Source: Actinomyces sp. HPA0247
GTDB lineage: Bacteria > Actinomycetota > Actinomycetes > Actinomycetales > Actinomycetaceae
NCBI GenBank assembly: GCA_000411415.1
Contig: KE150450.1
Coordinates: forward strand, 1,190,932-1,254,931
DNA length: 64,000 nt
Direction of reading: 5' to 3'
In this document: one piece after another, positions 58,909 to 64,000 of the stretch
Position numbering within the stretch: position 1 is the stretch's first letter
Layout of the letters: the number at the start of each line of letters is the position of its first letter
The notes under the pieces: generated by a model
Told to the model about the DNA's origin: nothing
Seen by the model: the letters and a program-made list of their open reading frames with translations, nothing else
Databases searched by the model: none
Translations under genes and position numbers: made by a program

Positions 58909-60518
58909 GAGGGAGGGTTGCCTCCGATGACGCTGCCGATCTCCCGGTTAGCCTGGGTGTCCTTCTGGAAGTAGCCGCTGTGTTGATCCCACGGTCGATA
59001 GGAGCTCGGAGCGGGACCGACGTCCCCTGAGAGGTGCTTGTAGCCATCCATCGTGTCGGGGTTCTTCCCGAACCAGTCATCCGGGCCGACGCCCTGGACC
59101 ATATCGTGAAAGTAGGGAGCAGCGCTCACATAGAGGTGTCCCTCAGGGACGTGGAATTCGCCCACGTCCTGGACGCCTGATCCGGGCGATCCGAACTGGA
59201 CAAGATCGTCGATGACGCCATCTCCCACCTGGGTTGCGGCGATGCCGGCTGTGGTCGAGCCGTAGGAATGGGAAGCAACGGTGATATGCGCGTCACCCTT
59301 GCCGTGCTCGCGCGCCGCGTCAATGCCGTTCAGGAATCCTGCAAGGCGATCTGCGCCCTTATGTGCCTTACTCGTCGAGATTACGTCAGCGCCTTGCGGT
59401 GCGTCGTATCCGAAGAACTCGACCATCGCGACCTTTTGTCCGCGGCCTGCTGCTTCTTCTGCAGATTCGCGCATGACTGTGGCGTGAACGTCGTAATCGA
59501 GGATGGAACCATCCTTGCCGTTGCCTGCGACGCTTGTCGTCATGCCGGGAACGATGACGCCGATGTGATCGGCTTCGTCCGGATTATTCTGCGAGACGGC
59601 CGCGAGGATATTTGGTCCGCTCGGGTCAAGCTGCATCAGGTAGCGAGGAACACCGTCGGATTCCATTTTGAGAGTCTCGTCAATTTCATCTAGAGCCTTG
59701 ACGCGGCCCGTAAGGCGTTTCAATTCCAGAGCAACATGGGGGTCATTACTAAAGCGGTGCTCCGCAATGTACGCGTCCAGCTCTTCCTTTGCTTGCTTCT
59801 TGAGCCGTGGCAGCATGATCCGGTTCGCCTGATTGCGCGACGTATAGTCGACGCCCTCAAGGTTGCCGATGACGTCCGGATGCTGCTCGATCATCCACTG
59901 CTTGTCCTTGTCGGAAAGGGAGTTCCACCAGGACGCAACTTCCTGCGCTGAGGCGCCGGCAGGAGGCAGCGAGGGGCGCACCTTGTTCATAGCAGAGTAG
60001 TGAACGTTATTGTCGTAGGTTCCCGCGTCCAATGCAGACATTTTCTGCGAGAGGGAATCGACGAGCTCCCGTGCCCGCTTGAGGGCCGCGTTCACCCGCT
60101 CTTGCGCGGTGTCGACCATGTACTTGACGTCGAGGATATTCTTTCCGGCCTTTTTGAGCCTCTTCACCTGCGCGGCGTCTATTGACACGTTTCCACTCGA
60201 GTCAATAGTCATATTCCAGGACTGTGCCAGCTGCTTTGCGTCGTCAGCGTTCGCGCGGACTTCGTTGATGCCCTGAGCGCCCTCTGAGGCGATCTCGGCT
60301 GAGCTGATGAGGAAGTTAACCTCTTTCTCGATAGCCATAATGCGCTTGTGCAACGCGACCTTGGCGGCCTTGACCGTTTGGCTTGAACCAACGAGGCTAC
60401 CCAGTCGTTCTGCGAGGCCATCGCCAGCAGCCTGCAGCAGGCGCTGCTTATTCTCGCACTCCGTTGCATGCTTCTGCAGCGGCGCGGATTCCCATTGCTG
60501 GATGTCTGTCCAGTTCAC
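58905..60518 (-). CDS. DUF1023 alpha/beta hydrolase with WXG/LXG-like helical N-terminus, putative T7SS lipase effector
   Basis: A 537-residue protein without signal peptide. Residues ~1-170 are helical (MNWTDIQQWESAPLQKHATE...) in the style of WXG/LXG secretion domains. A segment typical of actinobacterial DUF1023 proteins follows (SWWNSLSDKDKQWMIEQHP, IGNLEGVDYTSRNQANR, residues 197-233). The alpha/beta hydrolase domain runs from about 315: IGVIVPGMTT, nucleophile S418 in ASHSYGS, then LVQFGSPG and candidate H513. The start is GTG overlapping the 25-codon ORF. Ester or lipid hydrolysis outside the cell is inferred. The linked lipoproteins recall the staphylococcal TslA/TilA lipase-immunity pair, though no homology is claimed. 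Confidence 0.78.
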   Translation of the reverse strand: MNWTDIQQWESAPLQKHATECENKQRLLQAAGDGLAERLGSLVGSSQTVKAAKVALHKRIMAIEKEVNFLISSAEIASEGAQGINEVRANADDAKQLAQSWNMTIDSSGNVSIDAAQVKRLKKAGKNILDVKYMVDTAQERVNAALKRARELVDSLSQKMSALDAGTYDNNVHYSAMNKVRPSLPPAGASAQEVASWWNSLSDKDKQWMIEQHPDVIGNLEGVDYTSRNQANRIMLPRLKKQAKEELDAYIAEHRFSNDPHVALELKRLTGRVKALDEIDETLKMESDGVPRYLMQLDPSGPNILAAVSQNNPDEADHIGVIVPGMTTSVAGNGKDGSILDYDVHATVMRESAEEAAGRGQKVAMVEFFGYDAPQGADVISTSKAHKGADRLAGFLNGIDAAREHGKGDAHITVASHSYGSTTAGIAATQVGDGVIDDLVQFGSPGSGVQDVGEFHVPEGHLYVSAAPYFHDMVQGVGPDDWFGKNPDTMDGYKHLSGDVGPAPSSYRPWDQHSGYFQKDTQANREIGSVIGGNPPS

Positions 60519-60592
60519 GGCTTCACCACCGAACCCAGGGCGACCGTGCCCATCGGGGCATGCTTGCCCGGCGTGTAGGAATCATTGCTCAT
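60515..60592 (-). CDS. 25-residue ORF coupled to the DUF1023 effector gene
   Basis: ATG at 60590-60592 with GGAGG five bases upstream. It encodes MSNDSYTPGKHAPMGTVALG plus five more residues and stops at a TGA overlapping the effector GTG (GTGA). The effector has no good ribosome-binding site of its own, so this small ORF probably drives its translation by coupling. Whether the peptide itself does anything is unknown. Confidence 0.6.
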   Translation of the reverse strand: MSNDSYTPGKHAPMGTVALGSVVKP

Positions 60593-60630
60593 CGTGGCCT
60601 CCGCGTAAACGGTGAGTAGTGCTGTGGGTC

Positions 60631-60646
60631 ATCCTACCTGACAGGT
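60631..60646 (-). promoter_or_regulatory. Possible promoter/operator of the effector operon
   Basis: On the minus strand, TAGGAT (60631-60636) is preceded by an 11-bp palindrome ACCTG-T-CAGGT (60636-60646). It lies 38 bp upstream of the small ORF. A repressor there would occlude the promoter. The -35 region is weak. The remaining sequence up to menA holds only a CGACGAGG/CCTCGTCG stem (about 60665-60711) that may end menA transcription. Confidence 0.4.
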
Positions 60647-60711
60647 GGTCGTTTTTCAGTGCCCGACGAGGTCCCGTGAGCGTGAGGAGCCCCGGCCTCG
60701 TCGATAGAAAC

Positions 60712-61605
60712 CTAGGCAATCACGAGGGCGATGGCCGCGAGAATACTCCACGACAGCGTGAAAAAACCGGTGTTGCGCAGCACCGTGATGAGCTCGCGAC
60801 CCGAGGCCCCCGTGAGGACCGGCAGGCTCACGCCGACCGCCCACGCGGCCGCGCCCACGCCCAGCGCGCACGTCGCCAGCGGATGCAAGCCAAGCGCAGC
60901 GCCGAGCACCGCGATCATCACAACCGGAAGCCACGCGCACGCTGCAAACACCCAGCGCGACGTCCGGTCGCCCAGGCGCACGGCCGCCGTCATCTTGCCC
61001 GACTCGCGATCCGTCGGAATATCACGAATGTTATTGGCCATCAGCAGCGCCACCGACAGCATGCCCACCGCCGACGCGCTCATCCACAGCCACCACGGAG
61101 CCGACTGCACCTGCGTCCACGTCGTGCCCACGCACGCCAGCAGGCCGAAAAACACGAAGACCATGAGCTCGGACAGCCCAATGCCCATGTACGCATATGG
61201 GTGCTTGCCGCCCGTGTAGAACCACGCGGCCACGACCGCCGCCGCGCCCGCGGCGATCAGCCACCAGGTGCCAGAAATCGCGACCAGTGCGAGGCCGGCG
61301 ACCCCAGCCAGCGCAAACGAACCCAACGCCGCCGCCAGGACCGTCTTCGGCTTTGCGAGGCCCCCGCCCGTCAGACGCGCAGGCCCCTTGCGATTGTCGT
61401 CCGTCCCGCGAATGCCATCCGAATAATCATTCGCGTAATTGACCCCCACCTGCAAAGCCAGCGCCACCAGGAGCGCCAGGGACGCGCGCAGCGCGCTGAA
61501 ACCCCCCAGGTAATGCGCGGCCGCCGACCCCACGATCACGGGTGCGGCGGCGGCAGGGAGGGTGCGCAGGCGAGCGCCTTCAATCCAATTCGAAACGGAA
61601 GCCAT
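60712..61605 (-). CDS. menA: 1,4-dihydroxy-2-naphthoate polyprenyltransferase MenA
   Basis: A 297-residue UbiA-superfamily membrane prenyltransferase that attaches the isoprenoid chain to DHNA to give demethylmenaquinone. Both Asp-rich motifs are clear: NDYSDGIRGTDDNR and NNIRDIPTDRESGK, with about eight helices. The ATG at 61605 is preferred to a GTG two codons upstream because TACACT ends seven bases before it, consistent with a leaderless transcript. It is neighbour to menE. Confidence 0.95.
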   Translation of the reverse strand: MASVSNWIEGARLRTLPAAAAPVIVGSAAAHYLGGFSALRASLALLVALALQVGVNYANDYSDGIRGTDDNRKGPARLTGGGLAKPKTVLAAALGSFALAGVAGLALVAISGTWWLIAAGAAAVVAAWFYTGGKHPYAYMGIGLSELMVFVFFGLLACVGTTWTQVQSAPWWLWMSASAVGMLSVALLMANNIRDIPTDRESGKMTAAVRLGDRTSRWVFAACAWLPVVMIAVLGAALGLHPLATCALGVGAAAWAVGVSLPVLTGASGRELITVLRNTGFFTLSWSILAAIALVIA

Positions 61606-61648
61606 GCCCACCAGTGTAGTTGGAGCGGACGCTCACCCGGGCAGCGGG

Positions 61649-62971
61649 TTAGCGCACCCACGCCCGTTCGGTGCCCGAGGCCTCGGCTGCGGCCTGCGCC
61701 GCCGCAGCACGATCGACCTTATCGAAACCCAGATAGGGCAGAGCGTCGACCGCCACAACCCGACGAGGAGCCTGCGCGCGCCCAATCCGAGCGGCCGCGT
61801 GCTCGCGCACCGCCGAACCGAGCTCCGCCATCTCCAACGAATCCGACGGCATCTGCTCGGGCACCACCAGCGCAGTCACCACGTGACCCCACTTCTCATC
61901 CGGCGACGCCATGATCCACGCATCCGACACGCCCTCGAACGAGCGGACCGCCCGGCGCACCGGACCCGGCGCAATCGACAGACCGCCCGAAACGATCACG
62001 TCGTCCGCGCGGCCACGTACCTCCACCGTCCCGGAAGCCCGGATAATGCCCATGTCCCCGGTGAGCAGCCAGCGGTGGCCGCCCTCGTCGAAGAAAGGAC
62101 TCTCCGCATCCAGGTAACGAGTCATCAGCGTCGGGCCGTTAATCGCCAGGCGCGTGCGCCCGTCCCAGTCGACCGCGCGCACCGACGTGCCCGGCAGCGG
62201 CTTGCCGTCGTACACGCAGCCGCCCGCCGTCTCCGTCATGCCGTACGTGAGGCGCACCTTCAGGCCAGCCTCGGTCGCGCGGGCAAGCAGCTGATGATTC
62301 GTTGCCGCGCCCCCCACGAGGATCGCCGACAGGGAACGCATCGGCCCCACGACCTCCTCGCCCGCCTCGAGGCACTGTGCGAGCTGGGTGGGCACGAGCG
62401 ACAGGTAGCCGGGCATCCCGTCCTGCGTGGCGCCCGCAATAGCGGGCAGGAGCGCGCGGGAATCAAAGCCCTCGGACGTATCCACGATCTGCGGATTCGT
62501 CTCCGCGACCGCCGCGCGCAGCAGAATCATCGCGCCCGCAATGTGGTGCGCCGGCAGCGCCAGGATCCAACGGCCCGGGCCGTCCAGAGCCAGCTCGGTG
62601 GCCTTCGCCGAAGCAATGAGAGCCTCAATCGACAGGCCGACGAGGCGTGGGGTGCCCGCGCTCGACCCCGACGTCGGAACGACCAGGTCAATACCGTCGA
62701 AGAAATGCGGATCCGCGTTCATCGCCTCGGCGAGGCCGGGGTAGCGGTCTGCGGGGAACGCATCCTCGGGAGTCACCGCGGAGCCGCGCAGCGTCGCCGG
62801 AGGCACATCCCCCGGTGTGCGCAGGATAACAACCGTGTGCGGCGCCGGATGATCCGGGTCCGCCTGGCGCTCCTCGTACAGCTCCACAAGCTTGTGAATC
62901 GACGCGTTCGCCAGAGCGACGGCACCGATAGACGTGCCTCCGGGCACAACAAGAAGTCGCGGCGCAGCCAT
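61649..62971 (-). CDS. menE: o-Succinylbenzoate-CoA ligase MenE-like AMP-binding enzyme
   Basis: A 440-residue adenylate-forming enzyme. P-loop-type motif PTSGSSAGTPRLVGLS, YGMTETAGGC, LLTGDMG, RGRADDVIVSGG and the C-terminal lysine in LGFDKVDRAA are in order. It is somewhat shorter than typical acyl-CoA synthetases, with a reduced N-terminal part, as in actinobacterial MenE. The ATG at 62971 with GGAGG six bases upstream gives MAAPRLLVVPGG; the extension to 63058 is rejected. It activates OSB in menaquinone synthesis next to menA. Confidence 0.88.
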   Translation of the reverse strand: MAAPRLLVVPGGTSIGAVALANASIHKLVELYEERQADPDHPAPHTVVILRTPGDVPPATLRGSAVTPEDAFPADRYPGLAEAMNADPHFFDGIDLVVPTSGSSAGTPRLVGLSIEALIASAKATELALDGPGRWILALPAHHIAGAMILLRAAVAETNPQIVDTSEGFDSRALLPAIAGATQDGMPGYLSLVPTQLAQCLEAGEEVVGPMRSLSAILVGGAATNHQLLARATEAGLKVRLTYGMTETAGGCVYDGKPLPGTSVRAVDWDGRTRLAINGPTLMTRYLDAESPFFDEGGHRWLLTGDMGIIRASGTVEVRGRADDVIVSGGLSIAPGPVRRAVRSFEGVSDAWIMASPDEKWGHVVTALVVPEQMPSDSLEMAELGSAVREHAAARIGRAQAPRRVVAVDALPYLGFDKVDRAAAAQAAAEASGTERAWVR

Positions 62972-63189
62972 GATGAGCCTCCCAAAATCGACGGCAAACG
63001 CGTATACAACCAGGATAAAGGCTTGCGTTCTCGCAGGTGGCGAAGGGAGTCGCGGCAATAATCACGTTTGTCGGTTGTTGTGTTGGATGAAAGGGCGGAA
63101 TTTCGCCCCTTTCCGTGTGGTCGATAACTCAGCTGAAAATTCAACGGAATTTACCCACAAGCGCACACGAGGCTATACGATAAGAAACG

Positions 63190-64000
63190 ATGCTCAAGAA
63201 ACTATCCCTGAAAACCAGATGGGCGATCGGCGTTGTGAGCGCCCTCGTCCTCCTCGTCGTATGCGCCGGCGTCGTCTACGCTGCCAACTACTCCGGACGC
63301 GCCCTGCCCGGCACGACCATCGCCGGAACCTCCGTCGCGGGCATGACCCGCGACCAAGTCGTCTCCGCAGTGAACCAGCGTGCCGACGCCACCAACGTGA
63401 CCCTCACGGTCGAAGGCAAGACCACGCAGGCCTCGCTCAACGAAGCGGGTATCACGGTCGACGCCGACGAGACCGCCGACGCCGCAATGAAGGGCTCCAC
63501 GTCCTTCCCCGCGTTCGTCAGTGCGTTGTTCTCCCAGCGCAACGTCGACCCCGTCGTCACCGTCAGCGAGGAATCCATCAAGAAGCTCGCGGCCACCGCG
63601 AACTCCACCCTGACCTCGGAAATGAAGGACGCCGCGGTCGTCGTCGCGCAAGACGGTGAATCCTTCACCGCCACCCCCGCGCAAAACGGCAACGGCGTGT
63701 CCACAGACGACGTGGCCGCCGCCGTCAAGCAGGCCGGCGCCACCCTCACCTCCGTCACCCAGGACGTCAGCGTGCGCCAGATGGAGCCCTCCATCACCAC
63801 CGAGAACGCCGAGGTCGCCGCCGAGAAGGCCAACGCCCTCCTCGACACGCCCATCGAAATCTCCGACGGCATCGACACCTTCACCGCCGAGCGCTCCGAC
63901 AAGGTCCAGTGGGTCGAATTCCTCACCAAGGATGACGGCAGCCTGGATGCGCCCTCCATCAGCACCGTCAAGGTCGCCGACTGGGTCAACGCCCTGGCCG
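63190..64000 (+). CDS. PG_binding_4/VanW-type cell-envelope protein (3' truncated by window)
   Basis: The first 270 codons are present. A short basic N-terminus and one membrane helix (about residues 12-32) are followed by two tandem copies of a peptidoglycan-binding-4-like domain. The first starts GTTIAGTSVAGMTRDQVVSAV and the second lies around STDDVAAAVKQAG. This layout precedes either a VanW or an L,D-transpeptidase domain in actinobacteria; the window ends before that can be decided. TACGAT at 63176-63181 could be its -10, with a near-leaderless start. Confidence 0.75.
   Translation, partial: MLKKLSLKTRWAIGVVSALVLLVVCAGVVYAANYSGRALPGTTIAGTSVAGMTRDQVVSAVNQRADATNVTLTVEGKTTQASLNEAGITVDADETADAAMKGSTSFPAFVSALFSQRNVDPVVTVSEESIKKLAATANSTLTSEMKDAAVVVAQDGESFTATPAQNGNGVSTDDVAAAVKQAGATLTSVTQDVSVRQMEPSITTENAEVAAEKANALLDTPIEISDGIDTFTAERSDKVQWVEFLTKDDGSLDAPSISTVKVADWVNALA

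Noticed and set aside
1-64000. tRNA or rRNA genes
   Set aside because: No cloverleaf with a TTCGA-type T-loop or rRNA-like conserved stretch was noticed by eye; a covariance-model search (tRNAscan-SE, Infernal) would settle it.

Overview
The window comes from a high-GC Gram-positive actinomycete, most likely Actinomycetaceae (Schaalia/Actinomyces-like). Pointers are GC-rich coding DNA, GTG/TTG starts, leaderless promoters, a disA-radA pair, a BldC-like gene next to the 32-residue ribosomal protein bS22, menaquinone genes, and a large actinobacterial (ESX) type VII secretion locus. The taxonomic call is an inference.

Layout. 1-2.8 kb: end of an exported protein, disA and radA. 3.2-14.5 kb: an operon for a 2014-residue Ig/FN3 surface protein, a DUF58 protein, a transglutaminase-fold membrane protein lacking the expected Cys, and a transmembrane Ser/Thr kinase. 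14.6-47.3 kb: the T7SS locus. It holds eccC, two eccD-like genes, eccB, true mycP, an RDD-FHA protein, two WXG100 genes, a YbaB-like gene and two large putative substrates. It also holds eight short secreted subtilases ('mini-mycosins') that resemble mycosin but lack its membrane anchor. Six of the eight sit in a duplicated cassette of lipoprotein, small helical protein, WXG/PPE-like glycine-rich protein and three mini-mycosins, present twice in tandem (30.5-24.0 and 23.7-17.4 kb). The cassettes show an exact tandem gene duplication, a truncated seventh gene and conserved promoters. An IS3-family element sits in the loop of the terminator that closes this array.

47.6-55.4 kb: TrkA, a DUF559 nuclease-like gene beside a 1.2-kb array of unexplained short hairpin repeats, TrkH, BldC-like/bS22, a histidine phosphatase, a small membrane protein and a ribokinase. 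55.6-57.0 kb: an MFS transporter. 57.1-60.6 kb: a translationally coupled operon of a 25-codon leader ORF, a WXG/LXG-like DUF1023 alpha/beta hydrolase, three paralogous lipoproteins and the remnant of a fourth; it looks like a T7SS lipase effector with amplified lipoprotein immunity genes. 60.7-64 kb: menA, menE and the start of a PG-binding/VanW-type cell-envelope protein.

How it fits together: EccB/C/D and MycP form the export machine, the WXG100 pair and helical or glycine-rich proteins are the likely cargo, and the mini-mycosins are probably exported through Sec and act outside the membrane. The kinase and FHA protein could link envelope signals to secretion. DisA makes c-di-AMP, a known regulator of Trk/Ktr potassium uptake in other Gram-positives, and Trk genes are also present here.
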